From Chamaea fasciata (Eukaryota; Chordata; Aves; Passeriformes; Sylviidae): a stretch of DNA of 64,000 bases. Positions 41,741-57,100 of this stretch are shown piece after piece; position 1 is the first letter of the stretch; every line of letters begins with the position of its first letter. The position numbers and the translations under genes were made by a program. The notes under the pieces were generated by a model. That model did no database searches, was not told the origin of the DNA, and saw only the letters and a program-made list of their open reading frames with translations. The stretch covers positions 44,446,805 to 44,510,804 of the forward strand of contig JARCOQ010000004.1 of NCBI GenBank assembly GCA_029207755.1, in the 5' to 3' direction.

Positions 41741-44700
41741 GGATGGAGTCTTTATCCACTTATCTGGATTTGGATTTTCATAAGATTACAGTTGTGGCAG
41801 CATAGATTTCCAAGTACTTTACTAAGTCACTAGGCACCACTATTACTTAGGACTCAAGCCTGAACCAGCAAATCCAGGAGAGTCTTCTGCTACCCTGTGT
41901 CTACAATCAGGTAAAAAATTATTACATCTGTATCAAAGCAGGAAAAGCAGCATCTTAAGAAAGTAGTATTGCAGAATCTTACTTGTAGTCATGGAAATGG
42001 CTAAAAATTAACACTAGAGGCATTTAAATTGCTTTATTTTGAGGAGGGGGAAAGAAATCAACCCACTCGCTTTCAAAGTTATCCCAGCATCAAAGACTGA
42101 ACCTCTCCATTTATGCCAGCAATAGCACATGGACATAGCAGAAGTTAAACTTTCTCATGTTTTTCTATAAGTGCAGCTATAAGGTACAGCACCAGAGCTC
42201 AGCAGACCTCAGAAAAGCCATTCCTAAAACTCTATCTTTCACTTCACTACTGAGATTATCCCCAGTAGAGCCAATTCCAGTGGACATCATAGAGAAAAGA
42301 TGCCAACCACACCAGCACTGGAGCAGAGCTGTCTCACTCACTGTCAGTCATCATAAACCACTACAAACATCTCCTCATTCCAGCTGGACTGTGAAAGACA
42401 GCTTGGATGTAACACATTCCAGTATTCAACTGCAGTTTTCCTGAAGTATCCATTCACCCTATATTGACACTTCTGAAATCCAACAGGAAAACACTTTACC
42501 ATGAAAAGCTAGGAAACTTGAAAGCTCAGAATTAAGGAAAAGGAAAAAAAGATTTCCTTTCAGTGACAAGTTTCACACAAAGCAGAATCTTGTCATTACC
42601 ATCCAAATTCCAAAATGGAAGATTTGCTGTCATTAATTCTTATTTATATAAAGGTTTTTATTTTATACATTTTTAAATTTTTTTAAATCAGTCCTGACAA
42701 ATATATTCGTGCAAATATTTAAAGCCCATTATTCTTAATCAATAAAAATTTGCATAAGAAAGATAGTGAATCACTTGAAGATAAGAACTAGTATTTAACT
42801 CTATTAAAACTTCATCTATATACAGTTTGACTTTCTTGATTACACCCCGCCTCACACAGCCACAGAATAAAGGGTCTTTTAGAAAAGCTATGTGTTCCAG
42901 CAGAGTACAAAAATCATTGGCTGAAATCACACAGGCTTAAGAATTATTTATCACACTTCTTTTCTAATGAGGGATATGTCAGCAGGCAGGCAGTGCTGCA
43001 GCTGGAACACGCTATTCACCAGGAAATCACCATCCTGTGAAACATCACTGTCCAGTTCTCGCTAATCAGCATATATATGTCTTGACATCACTCTAATTTA
43101 AACCAAAAATAGCTGAATGATTATATTTGTGAAAAAACCAGCATGCTCAATTCCTTCTCAAGCCAAACTGACTAGGAGTTTTACAACTCCTCTCAGAAAA
43201 ATATAAATATATTCCTCAGGCAACAATACTGAAGCAATTTTGTTTGTCAAAGAAATATTTCAAATTCTTTATCAAACAGTAGTCTTCTTCTTTTGCTTTC
43301 ACTGTTGGTATCATGATTTTCAGTACTGCTTCCCTTCCCTGTTTGTATGTGATGAAGTTCCATTTAATTGGTAGACCATTTGCTTTTTAGCTGCACGTAA
43401 TTATCACGCATTCACATCCGGACATTGAAGACACATTCACCTTAAAAAAGAGATTAATAAGAAGTAACCAAGAATAACACTAAGCTTGACCACCAGTGCA
43501 TTAATTCACACTCAACAATTTCAGTTCAGTTACTTTTGCCTCCATGAAGAGCCTCAGTAAACTTTGCTATCTTTGGTTTTGCCTTCTTAAACAAGTCAAG
43601 AAAAGAACCAAAAACGATTGAAAAGATGACCATTTCTGTCGGGAAGAAAATGGACTGCTTTTACCATAATCATGAAGAAAGTCCTGGCAATGGCAATTCA
43701 GACTGAGTTTTTTCTTGTCAAATCTTAAAATCTTTTAGACTATTAACAACTGGAAACAGGCATATCCCATTAAATCATAAACTTGTCAAGGTTCTGTTGA
43801 GAAACTGATTGATCTAACCACCTATTAGAGCTACCCCACAGTATCAGACATTCTGTTACTAACTGCCTTTTTAGTCTTAGTTAGATGGTTAGTATTGGCA
43901 GCATTTTATCTGTGATGATAAGAGAGATGCCTTTGTATTCCTTCTCCCTTCTTCCTATTTAAAGGAAAGGAAAAAAGAAATCCATAATGGCACATGGAAG
44001 GAACAGTGGGGCAGATTCCAATGACGAAGTCAATGGAAGAAATTTTGCCTTTATCAGCTTAGGATCAAAAGGGGAGCTTTTTTTCTAACACATCTGTTGA
44101 TGTCCCCCAAATACTAATGAAGAGGAGCAAAAATGTTCTTGCCACAGTAACTGCTTAATGAAAGTATGAAGCACCACGACAAATGCCTGCATTTTGAACA
44201 GACTGACTCACAACAGTGGCAGCTGTGAACCCAATCAAAAGTAATGGGTAAGAGTCAGCTGAGTGGATTGCTTCTACCAGAGCCAAAAATGTTCATGAGT
44301 TTTCCACTTATAGCATTTTCGGGCTATTTACAGAAAGCTAATAAAACCAAGAAATGTGAAGTATTCTATGTAATTAGAATAAGTTATTATGCTAGCTAAG
44401 ATGAATGAAAAACATAATCTAAAAGAAAACAAAATTACATAGGAGAGACAAATCAACACAAAATTAGATGGGTGAGATAGTATGCTTTATTTAATTTATT
44501 TATTTAATTTTACCCTATCATTATTTTTTAATATAAATTTTGGTTTAAATATAAGGGTGAAAACATAAAATTACCCCTAGCTGCTGTCAGATGCACACCC
44601 ATCAATGCTTGGGCAACAGATAACCCACCAGCAGAGAAACAAGGATTAACTGCCATTTTTACTAATGGCGCCAAGCTTTTATTTGTCCTCCACTGGTGGA

Positions 44701-47700
44701 GGCCTTGTCTTCAATGGGGCTGTAGAGAGCTGATGCTGCGCTAAATCAGTGTATCTGTCTGCAGCTGTAGTAGATGGGAAGATTTTCCATCTTTTCAAAA
44801 GAATTGATCCAGTTACAAGCAAAAAAAGCTGCTAAAGCTCCTTAAAAGTAGGGGTTTTTACATGCTTTCAGTAATAGTGTTTAGAGTGTTAAGAAGAATC
44901 TGTTGAATCCATTCTGTAAGTATTGGGAAGTTGGGAAAGCTTTAAATTTGTGTCAGACAGCAATCCAGTAGAAAAAAGTAAAGATAGGAGAGCTCAGTAT
45001 CAATGTATCAAAAAGTAATCCTGCAAATAAAGCGGTAACTACTGCTTCCTAAGGTCTTGACTATATGAAAACAGTAACATTTCTTATCGAAGTTTTCAGA
45101 GAGTTTAGGGAGAATTTTTTCCTGCCTCAATTAAAAAACACACATCTCCTCAAGCCCGTTTTGGTACTTATCCCCCAGTACAGGCACATTCTTACTCCCA
45201 CTGTGTTCTTTTCAGTAGTTTGAAACTATTTTGTTCCTGCAGTGGCATAACTGAAGTTGTGACTTCTTGTGACTCAGCAGAATAATGAATATTCCTAAAG
45301 CTCTTGGAAAGCAGTACAAAAAGTCCTGAACAAACCCTTAACTCCTAGAGACCTGAATGATCTTCGCCTACAGATGCGTTTTTTAAACATATAATCTGTT
45401 TTGAAAAACAATCAGGTTCACTGCACCTAAACATGACTCATTATAATAAAGCTGGATGTGCACAACAGAACAGAAAATAAGGCATGTAGGAATACCTTTG
45501 TGTCTCTCAGAGGTGAAAGCTGGGACTACCAATAGCAGCTGTCACAAGGGTTCCATGACTGATTCTTCTCATTTGAAAAAGCTTACATTAATTATTCTTT
45601 GTACAAAATTCTGCTTAATCTAAAGTATTTGGACTAACACATTTTATTATGTTCAGACTGCCTTCCTTCAGAAAGATCTATCTTCTTCATGTTCTAGTGC
45701 AGGCTCAGGAATTCAGCTTTTCTCAGCTCGGTTTATTTACATTTGATAATATTCTGCCACCAATAAAAAGAGTCTTCATGTTTCAAAGGAGTGCCTTCAG
45801 ATTTTAAAAACTCAACTCTCCAGCCTTTCCCAGTTCCTATAACCACACCCAGACTCTCCAGAATATGCTTCATGCAGAAGCATGCTTCATATAGCTCAAG
45901 CTTTAAGAGGCAAAATCAGGCTCAAATGGTTGGTATTAGTTGCTGAATCAGGAATAGCAATCAGCACCAAAACAGTATGGTATGAATAAATATCCTTATT
46001 AATGGACTTTGACACATGTATGAGAACATGCTTCACAATTCCATGATCATATGTCACATTTTGGTCTTCACAAAAAACACACTAGTCTTTTCCAATGCAA
46101 AGCACAACTGGTCACAGCATAAAATACATTATTGGCATATTATTTTTGGCCTCACTTTTTTGGAAATGAAATATTGTATTTTAATTTTTCATAGCTCTCT
46201 GACAACCTCTTTGGATGATTTCTGTTACAGTTGATGATTATCTTGGTGGCTTTCACCTTCCAAGCTCTCAGCTCCCAGCTTCACAGTTTCATTAGCCTGT
46301 ATGCCCAAGCTCTCGCTAAAACCCAATGAACTCAAAGTCATCAATAATGACACACATTTAAAAATAATTCTCTTAAATTAGACATAAAAAAATTGCATAA
46401 CACCAAAATTCTTCATTTTGCCAAAAATAGTGGCATATCCCAAAGAAGCAAAATAGCCTCTTAAATGTATCAGTATCCATACATGAAGCAACATGGAAAA
46501 AACTCTTAGTGAACAAGCAAAACATCAGGCTTTCCACAAAGCACAGGAAAAATTAGCAGTTGATACCCTTTGTTACTTTAGCAGCTTAGTGAGGAGAGCA
46601 CTGACCATGGGGAGTGAACTTGTTATCAGGCTCTTCTTAAACACAAAGCTATTTTACATTAGCATCTTCACATCACTGTTCTACCTGTTAGGATACAGGC
46701 TGTCAAACTACCTAAGGATTTGTTTTTGAAGCTATTTGAATTTAAAATCCAATTAAAAACAACACTTTAATCCAGTGGAGAAACATACTGTCAGAAGCTG
46801 AAAAAAGGAATATGTCTGTTAAAATCCTCAACAAACCACTCTTTGAGTAAACTTTAACTCTGCTTTGAAAGCAAAATTCAACAAGTAATCCAGAAAGCAC
46901 AGTGATGGCAAACACACTATTAGAAAAAAAATCTGAAATATCCAAGATCTGCTTCTTCTGTATATCTGTAGATTTTCAGAAGTTGTTCTGTAAAATAAGC
47001 TACTATAAATATGCAGTTAATGTGATATTAAAATATATGAAAATGAAAGAAGGAAACTGAAGTAACATAGGAAAGCTTGAGAGAAAACTCCTATTTTTCT
47101 GTACTTTTAAATCTTGTTTTAAAAGATATGCATGCATATTTCCTTACAGCCATATTGTTACACAGTCTAATCATTAAAATTTGTCAATACAATAAGAAGG
47201 CATGTGATTTTTAAAGTTTGCTTTCATTTTTCAAGGTCCACAAAAGCACTGGCTAAATCTATGTTACGACAGAAATATGAATCATTGAAAATCAAAGAGT
47301 TTCTTAATAGCTCTACTACGGGTCATTTATTGTATTCACTGGCAACTAATTCTAACTCTCCTAAAATTTTCCCTTATCTTGCATTTTGCATTTCCTCTGG
47401 ACATACCCTGTTATTATTTTATACCTAAGCCCCTCTCAGGAGGAAAGATGCTTTTAAATTGAGATTATCAAAATCAACTGATATCTAAAGATACTGAATT
47501 AATTTGCTGAAGAAAAACTTTAGAAATGAAAGTCTTAGAAAGTAGGAATAGAATAAATCACTACAGACTTTAAGTGAAACATATTTTTTTTTTACATAAA
47601 ACAGGAGAAATAGGTAAAAGTTGTCTTATACTGGGGGAGAAAACAAGAGGAGGTGAAATTATATAGCAAAGATTAGGCTGAATTCTTCAAAAATACCTTC

Positions 47701-47930
47701 TGACAAACAGCACTCTGAAGGCATTTTTCTACAATAGAACTAATTTATCATCACAAAACTTACTAGTTCTGTAGCTGACGTATTGGCTTCTATAAAAAGG
47801 AATGAAGTACAAGCTCATGGTCATAAAGCCTGCTGGTTTGGGATTTTTTGTCTAAATTTCATTAGGATATCAGCAATTTTAGCAACATATGCAATTTCTC
47901 TAATGTAATGGACATTGGGAACAGATGACT

Positions 47931-48095
47931 AAAATATACTAAAATATACTAAAATATACTAAAACATACTAAAATAAAATAAAATAAAATAAAATAAAAT
48001 AAAATAAAATAAAATAAAATAAAATAAAATAAAATAAAATAAAATAAAATAAAATAAAATAAAATAAAATAAAATAAAATAAAATAAAATAAAAT
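47931..48095. repeat. compound microsatellite: (AAAATATACT)4 then (AAAAT)25
   Basis: Four copies of a 10-base unit (the fourth with one change) lead without a gap into 25 perfect AAAAT units at 47971-48095. The 10-mer begins with AAAAT, so the pentamer array probably grew from a decayed end of the decamer array. Confidence 0.98.
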
Positions 48096-50449
48096 TCTTT
48101 TAGAACTGAAAAAGAGAATATTGGATTAATCAAAATATATGCTCTGGATAAATTGGAGAATAAACCTGGTTTAAATACAACATCACCTTACAAGTAAACA
48201 CTTTTAAAAATCTAGACAGAATTCACTTAGTTTGGATCAGAGCAGAAGCCTGCAGTCAGTGCAAGTTTCATTGCGTTCCTCAGAATTGGGGACCAATTTA
48301 ACACTCTGTATCAGGAACACTGCTGCAGCTATCTGCTTAACTTTAATCAACAAAATTGATTTTATTGTTGATTATATTTTAATTTCGTTTATGAAAAGGA
48401 ATGACTGTATTTAGTTTAGCTTCTGTAAGTCACTGCTTGAAACTAAGCAAATTTTACTGAATATTTCTAAAGACAATTCCAAACCCAAAGTCTGTGTACT
48501 TTTGAGAGTCAGCTGCAAGTTGTACCAGATCGTACTAACAGCTCATTAGTGAAGTGCTGGGTACTACATTTAATGTTCTGAAGTATAAAAAGTATAAAAA
48601 CATAACTATGAATTGCTGTATGGAAAAAAGAAACAAAGAAAGCACTTGTAGCAAATATTTTTCACTTACTTTTTTGTATGAAATTTCAGCATGAGATTGT
48701 CAGTATTTAAGAAAAAAAACCAGGGTTCTCCCTTTTGAAATTTTGTTCTCTTCGTCAAACCAATCAGAAGGCTAGGAAAATACTTCTGAGTAAATTTTTG
48801 TGATTAAAGTAGAGATGTTCATTTACAGGGACTGAGAAAGGTTATCTACACAGAAGACATTTTTGTGACTCTGTTACTGTATGTCTTCCAGCAGAGTGAG
48901 TTTACATGGACCAGCTCTGGGATGAAATTCTGCCACAAGGTCCTCAAGGCAAATGCAAGTTGAGAGAATACCATAACTTCAGATAGGCTAGAAAAAAATG
49001 TAATAGAGCTACATGTAGTACTTTACTCTGGCGATGGTAATAAAGGAACATCATCCTCTTTTGCTTATACAGACCTCTGCAGTGTCACATTTGAAGACAG
49101 ATGTGTTGCCCACCTAAATGCAACCAAAAAGAAAAGGCTTAGGAGACCTTCACCATAATATGTTAAATATGCTAGATGCAATTATGGTTTTCTTAGCTCT
49201 ATTCTACGCCTTGACAAGTTGTCACCAAATTCTGTTATACCATCAGTGTGAAATTATATGAAGTCTGAACCTTGTACTTTTCTTGCCTCTTTTGTCATTT
49301 AAAAGAGTAAAATCTGACTTTTTGCTTGTCACGCAAAAAAATTTGCATTTTCAGTTTGTTTGCCATTTGTTTTCAAGACAGAATAACTTTTGCAGGGACC
49401 ATCCTCATTTTAATGACAAACATTTACTAAAAACAAAGGATCTTGCATTATTTTCTCTAGACTACAAAGATAACAGAATACATTCTATGGATTTTTTTTA
49501 CCAAAACCATTTTCTTGCCTGATATCTTAGCCTTCATTCAAAACTTTCTTGAATGCAAAGCTGCATTTTAATTGCTTTCAATGAAGTACTGAAGAAAGAA
49601 TGCAATTCTGTGCTCTGAAGGAACTTGAGCAGATGACATTTTTAGAAAAAAACCACGCATTTTCACTCTGTTTTTAATGGAGCGGAGTACTCTGGATGGT
49701 GTGGCAACAGAACTTACCTTTTGCACTAACTACATTTGAAGCATGTGTCTTAGAGTTTATATGTAGAACATGTTAGAAGAGTCCTTTCATAAACCAGGAG
49801 TTATCTAAAGTCCATTGTTTACGCCACTGGCAAATTCTATGGGAATCATACCATAGTAGATATGTAAATTATCTATGTGACTTTCATGCTTCAACTCAGT
49901 TCCTTAGTCAAGACTTAGACAGGCAAGCACATAATCAGGGGTCATGCTTAACTAAGGATGTGCACAATGGGAACATTCAACTTTGGGACTGCTGTCTATA
50001 ACTATACTTGCTAGGAAACTAGATTTAATTTTAACTGTTATTAATTATTTGTTTTTCGGGGTGTTGAATGCTTCATAAAGGCTGCCAACATAACTAGCAT
50101 TAAATTGCAACAACAAGTTGGAAGATTGAATGTCAAACAAACCTGAAATCTAATTTATAGTGCTCTCTTAGCCCTAGAGATGAGATGATAAGTTCACTGA
50201 TGGGACAAATACAAAGAAAGTGTAATATGCACAAGTAGGCCTAGTTCTAGAAAGCATGGTACCCATAGAAAATTTTTAAGCCTCCTCCATTCACTTGTTT
50301 GACTTGCAAGACTTTACAAATACACGAAAAACTCAGTACAGTTGAAAAAATATCACAAGCATTTTTAAGAACTCTAAATTGTGACTGGAGAGGTACAAAT
50401 TTTCTGGTATTTTAACTGTTTCAGCTGTCCTGCTTCATAAAAAGTATCT

Positions 50450-50540
50450 AAAATTATAATTTTATTTTTATAATTAAATGGTAATTAATTTATTATTTAT
50501 TTATAATTATATTTTATAATTAAAATCATAATTACAATCA
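50450..50540. repeat. AT-rich self-complementary block
   Basis: About 90 bases of almost only A and T with repeated TAATTA, ATAATT and TTATTTAT words that can pair with each other. Confidence 0.75.
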
Positions 50541-50835
50541 CAAAAAGTAACAAGAAGAGACTATTTATTTGTGGGTTCCCCCCCCTTCGTATTAAATGAG
50601 TAATGAAAACTTTCTTGCAGGTTAAAGACACCTTATTCCATTAGAAAAAGACAATTTCATTAAAGAATAAACAAGTCCGAGATCTCAGCATACTTGGTTT
50701 GGAAAAGAAAAACTAGACACTGAACTGTAGATGTTTGTCTCATTTGAGTAGAGTACAGACCACGTTATACCTAAGCTGTATCTCTGAAGCTACAATACCT
50801 ACATTTTAAAAATTTATAAACAAGCATTATGTTGT

Positions 50836-50928
50836 GGATGGATGGATGGATGGATGGATAGATGGATGGATGGATAGATAGATAGATAGATAGACAGATA
50901 GATAGATAGATAGACAGATAGATAGATG
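50836..50928. repeat. (GGAT)n/(GATA)n compound microsatellite
   Basis: GGAT units change into GATA units, with two GACA interruptions. An open frame over it on the minus strand is a repeat artefact. Confidence 0.97.
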
Positions 50929-51896
50929 TATACACAGAAAAAAATTTCCTGTAAGAATTCAACTACATTTGAATGTTACCATTTAGAGAACTCAAAAAAC
51001 GATGTTACTAAAAGAAAAATTATCTTTCATGTTTAAAGGAAAACCCCCTGTATTTTTTCTAGATTGCACCCTTTGAGTTCCAAAAATTCAGTTGTGACTC
51101 CCTTAAAGGGGCAGAGTAAATATAATTCCAGCCATATGAACTAAAGATCCTTGGAAAATATATGGGATCTATAATCATTCTTCTCCATGATGTACAGCTT
51201 CAGTCAATTAATTCTCCAGATTTTGTAGTCCTGACTGGAGAAGTATGTGTGGAGCTGTGGTACTTCAGCAGGGAATGGCTTATGCATTCTGAATATCTTT
51301 CCCACAAGCTTGAGAATCAAAAAGGTAAGCATGCAGAATTTACAACATTTCCTCTATTTTCATAACTTTCACCTGGTTTCTCAGAATGAGTATATCTAGA
51401 TTGCATCTCTACCTGTACAATAATTTGAAACAATATAAAACATCAGCACTGCAATCACACATGAGTAGAATCCTTTGCTCACTAAGTTCAAATAAATTTT
51501 GTTATTCAGAATAGGGACATCACACCAAGCAATGGCAGTAAACATAATACTATGCATGACACAGACACAAAGAGCTTAAATGACTTTGGTCAAGGTCACA
51601 ACAGAATTGCAGGTTGGATTCTCTAGCGCATGCTATTTCAAACAAACAGAACACCCTATTTGTCAGTAAATAATGCAGTTTGCCACAAAAAAAATATTGC
51701 ACTGTTTATTGCTTTTGTGACTTTACAAGTTATTTGTATATATTTAGCATACTTTTGTTGGTATACTAAAACCTTCACTCCAGTGTTCTATACTACCAAA
51801 AATGCTACTGCCACATACCTCAATAACAGAAGAGTGCTAGGGTTGATCCTACTAAAACCATGGTAACAGTATTGTAGTCTAAATTTTTATTTTACT

Positions 51897-51917
51897 TAAA
51901 AAAAAAAAAAAAAAAAA
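51897..51917. repeat. poly(A) run
   Basis: About 20 uninterrupted A. Confidence 0.9.
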
Positions 51918-54138
51918 TGAAACCGATAGAACGTGGAATTCCTGGTACAGACTGTTGTGTCTCGTGCAGATACTAGACCAGGACACAGCATCTCCTTCTT
52001 GGCCTAATGTGCCAGATGTGATTTTCTAAAAATCAAGAGAAATACTCCACAACATCAGAAATACAATCACTGAAGGACAACTGTGTCCTGCTGTGGTACA
52101 CTAACAGAGTCAGCAGGTCTTCTGCCTCCCAGCACACAAGGAATAAGGAAGGCAACAGATGTGATCTGCTTGCAAGGAGAAAATACCACTCTAAAAGCAG
52201 TATTATTAAGAATTATCATGCACGGTTTTTGTAAAATCCTTGTAAGTTTGGGAAAGGAAGAAAATTAATGCAGAAGGTGTTACTGAGAGCTGACAAGTAT
52301 CAATGTGTTCAATTAACTAAATGTAACATATAATTTGCCTTTGAACACCTTGGAAAGAATCTACTGCGAAAGACTGCAATTTAACATCAAAGTTTAAACA
52401 GCCAGGGTTACAATTTTAGAAACTCATTAGTCTGAAGGTGTATCATGATTTTCTGAAAAGATGAATGATTAAAAACAGAGTCAAAAACAAAAGACATTTG
52501 GGCATGAATACTTGATCTGAAATCTCAGTTAAATTTTAGGGAATGTTGTATCTCTGATTTCAGACTGTGAGAATCTTTGCCAATCACATCCACTGCATTC
52601 TTTTTAGTAAAAAATAATAAGAGGTCACCTTTAACCCAAAGAATTAGAACATCAAGTACCTTCTTTATGAAATGCAATGAAAAGATTCATTGTTTTTATG
52701 AGAAGGTTATTACTTAATGTAAATATTTTGCAAAGTTGTTTTCCACATGCACTTCTGCCTGCCCAAAAAACGCACAGTCCAGCTCCTGAACTGACACTAA
52801 GGTCACGTATATATTCTGGACAATTCTAAGGTAAATCCAGTGAAACTAGAGTGTCTACAAACTGGTAAATCCATGTTATTCAATAACAACAAAGAATGCA
52901 GTGACTGAAGAACACCGAATACAGATTAATGTCATCCTTCCGTAGCTACCAAAAGCAAGCCTGAAGCTTGATGGCTGCACTTCCAAACAGCACCTGCACC
53001 AGAGCACATTCCACATTCTCCTACCCCCTGAAAGCCCAGCAGTTGGTAAGGTATATGTTACAAACAAACTCCTGGCCAAGTTTCTCCCTCAGGCGTACTG
53101 TAGACAACTACTGAATTCAAAACAAAGCAACTGACCCTGCTGGCACAAATACCTTATAACCAAAACACCTTCCACACTCTGCTGTACTTTTTGCTAGAGC
53201 TGACCAAGAGCTTCTCTCCTTCAGAACTCATGTCTTTCATCCACCCTGTATGTGGTAGAGGTGACAGCCAAAAAAAGGAAAACATGCTCAGCCAAAATCC
53301 TCCTCTCCTTGCAAGCAGCAGTAAGTCACAATGGGACTAAAATGATGTTTCTTCCTTCTACATAAAATTCTTCAATTTAACTCTAATACATCAGCTGAGG
53401 AAACAACGTATTTTGACTCTTTGATGCTTTATTTCATTAAAAAATATCCAGACCATATGGGACAACTAAAATGCAGACTGGCTCCTGGTTCTTTCTGTTA
53501 ACTAAGACAGGGTACTCCTGCTAGGTGTCTCTTTGTTTATTAAAAAAGATAATGGATTTTACAGATAATAATTAGGCACTGGTTAAAGTCTTACTTTAAA
53601 AAATGACACCTTCATATCACAGAATTGTTAACTACAAAATAATATATCAAGAGTCAGCACTTTCTTCCTGAATATGGATTTTCATGGCAGATGCTAACAA
53701 CTTATGAGATCACCAGGTTACAGGTTGAACCATACAGGTTTTGACAGCTGACTCCCAAACTTTTAAAGATTTTTAGTCACATTTCTGTTTAACTGTTTGC
53801 TCTACTGTGCAATGACCAGAAACTCACTACTTTAAAACCCTGTCCTTTTATCTTTCCTGGTCTGCTGTTGAGTTTTTCCTACACAAGAAACACCCAACCA
53901 AAGATAAAAGGATTTAAAGATAAAAGAAATAAAATCAAAGTTCAGCTGCTGTGCTAAAGCAGCAAGATACAAGTGTTTCATCATATTCTAAAATGAAAAT
54001 GCATGTGTTAGTAATGCCTTGGGTAAAATCACTAATTTTTGCTTTAACTGAAAGGAACTATATCCTGTCTTCTTGAGGTATGGTCTATCTCAAGGATTCA
54101 AGGCCAATGCAGAAAGGTAAAGTCCAAAGGGAAAAATA

Positions 54139-54176
54139 AAAAATTAAAAAAACAACAAACAAACAAACAAAAAAAC
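54139..54176. repeat. A-rich run with (CAAA)n
   Basis: A runs separated by single C bases, including three CAAA units. Confidence 0.85.
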
Positions 54177-57100
54177 TACAAAAAAGAGAGGGCCAGTCAA
54201 GCTGGTTGGTCTCACTGGAGGCTGGGAGGATCATCCATTCATATCTGGAGAAAACATATCTGGACAAAATACCACTAGAGCATGGCAAGAGGAGGGAATA
54301 CAGCAGCACAAAGGGAGCTGTGGAGAACAGACCTTTACTGCCTCGCTCACTCCTGCATGGCCAGCAACAGCTCTTTTGGTGTCTTACTGAGCTAGTCAGT
54401 ATCCTAATGTTTAGTCTAGTAGTCCACTAAATTCCAGCTTAAGATAACCTGATGCAAAAGAGGGATCACAGCATTACAGGCAAGAAAACTAAAGAACAGG
54501 TGTAGTAAGTGAATGCCCTTGGATTGCAGAGCTGCTTGTGGAAAAGCCAAGTTTTAGTTTAGTCTAGTCCCAGCCTTATAGAAAATCCTGATCTTTGAAA
54601 AATTAAGTCCATTTATCCAGTCCTACACATAACTTGCAAGTCCCGGGTTTTAAACTCTTTCTGCCCTGTACTCCAAAACTGCCTACAACTCAGGATGCTC
54701 TCAATGCAGCCAGTCTAATGAGACAAAACAAATGTTATGGAACTACATTTGTATCTATTCAAGTTCATAAGTATTAAGACATTCTTTAACATGACCAATG
54801 GCCTAATTTATAATGTCATCAAAAAAAGAAGGACTGATGAACAATGTATCATTGCACACCTATGCCTGGGACACACAATCTTGAAGTCTAGCATATTCGC
54901 AATATGAATCCCCATTCACTTCTTATTAAATGAATACTTTTTTTACACTTTCAGCTGACCACATTTGTCTTAAAAGACCACATTAACACTAATCTTAAAC
55001 AAAAATCTTCTGTTCTGCAGTTACAGATTGAATAATTATTGTATATGTATTAGAATAGGTTTTATTATTTTAAAGACAGCATACACTGGTTTTTACTGCT
55101 ATTTTCACATTTTAAGTATTCTTTTGCAAGTCATAAATATTTAGTTAATTCATGGAATAATTAAAATTTTTAAAAACAACCCCCTCCTACTAACAAAAAA
55201 ACCAAAACATTGCAAAACCAATTTTCAGGCCTGTATACAATTCCAGATACTGATACTTAAGTTTGTACCCAAGGCTCATGCCAACAACTTGGCATGATTT
55301 GCATGACTACAAAGGAAGATTAAATCATTTTAGCCCCATCATTAAAGGATTTTAAGCTAATGCAAGCCCACTGGCTTCCACAGATTCTGAACCAGGTTTC
55401 AAACCAGGCTGTAGCCTCACAGCACTGACACCCTCTGTTTCTGTGTGCTCTTATCCTATTCAGGTACCTGCTACTCTGGAACATTGCACCTTCCTAGTGA
55501 TTGGGAATGGGTCTCTTGCTGTCAAGCTTGGCAACAGAGGATACACTTAAGCACCGTATACAAAGTACAGAAAGAGAGTAATGTACAATGCCAGGCTGTT
55601 CCTCACCAAGGAGGTGAGATTGCAGCACCAGTACTGAGCACGGTACCTGCACACACCTGGCAGGGGCACAGCTTCACTGACCTGACCAGACAGGGCACTT
55701 GGGGGTCCCACCACCAAACCTACATGAACATACATTGCCCTCCATGAGTGAGACCGCAGAGGCTCTTGCCTCAGGCTTCTCCACTTGAGGAAGGGAGTAC
55801 ATAGGGAAAACAAGCCAGCTAGCAGGGTGTAATTCCTGGCTGGGCAGTGTTCTCAGCACAAGCTGTCAGCACAGCCAGCATCCATCAAAACTGAACAGTT
55901 CGGCTTAAACTGCTCTAGGAACACATGAAGGCATCATCTGCATCTGAACACCACTAGCCTTCAGAAGTGTTTAGCTCCCTTTTTCCCCACTAGAAATTAC
56001 TATATTTATTAGCACTGCAGTATCATATGTATAAGTATTACTCTTGGACACCACTGTGCTGAGCAGTGTGCAAACACAGTTCAAAGACAACCCCGACCCA
56101 GAAGCCTGGAACCTAAATAATCCAAGATACTTGTCCAACTCGCATAGCACTGATGCCTTTAATACTCAATATATTTCAATTCAGCGAACCACTCTTGTGG
56201 AAAGCCACAGGAATTTTGCCAGTGGATTTCTCATTTATCACAGAACCAGACTTATAAAGAAATGTTGGATATCAATCTGGTTTAGAGAGAAAAAAAAACA
56301 CCCTGCAAATATACTCATGTTCTCTCAACCAGAAATGTTCTAGATTAATCAGTCCAAGCCCCAAACTAGTATAATGTCACTGTTTTGGGTAACACAAGTG
56401 TAAATGATGACACCACACCAATACTCAGTACTTGTAAGTGATGCTACAAATCACTTACTATCTCCAGAACAGTTGTCGTAAAAACTATAGCTGATTCTGA
56501 ACTTTTCAAGGAAAAAAAAACTACCCAAGCAAGAAAAATCTGCTATTGAGACAATAAACTAAAAGGGTAAAATCACAGAAAAGGAAAATAAGGAACATAA
56601 AATATTGAAAAAGCACCTCCTCATGTTTCCTGCCATAAAACCACTAATTCCCTTGAACTGCGCAATTCCACAACACTTTCTATATCCTCATATTGACCTC
56701 AAAAATTTGAATTTTTAGGACTGAATTGTAAATTCCCAATAGAAGCCACTCTTCAATATCAAAGGCTAGAGTTCAGCCAGAATATTGGAAGCTTATTCGC
56801 AGTGAAGTAATAATGGTCTATACTCCTCAGTTTCCCCAAGAAAAAAAAGAAAACCAGAAGAAAAGCTTAAATTCAAATATCAGGGTGCACTTTTGAAAAA
56901 TGTTAAACTATTGGAGCAACAAATTCTTATTTGAAGTGACAAGATAATTATTTTTGCTTCAGTATGACCCTATTTTATAAAGATTGCTTTTGGCATACTA
57001 TGGCAAATAGCTTTTTACTCATTTTGAAGCAAAATATTCTGTTTAGTTTAAAATGCTGGCCAAAACAGGGAGGAAAAATGTAATTATCAAATCTAAAAAT

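Noticed and set aside
50771..50962. A 63-codon minus-strand open frame of Tyr, Leu, Ser and Ile repeats
   Set aside because: It is the translation of the GGAT/GATA microsatellite.
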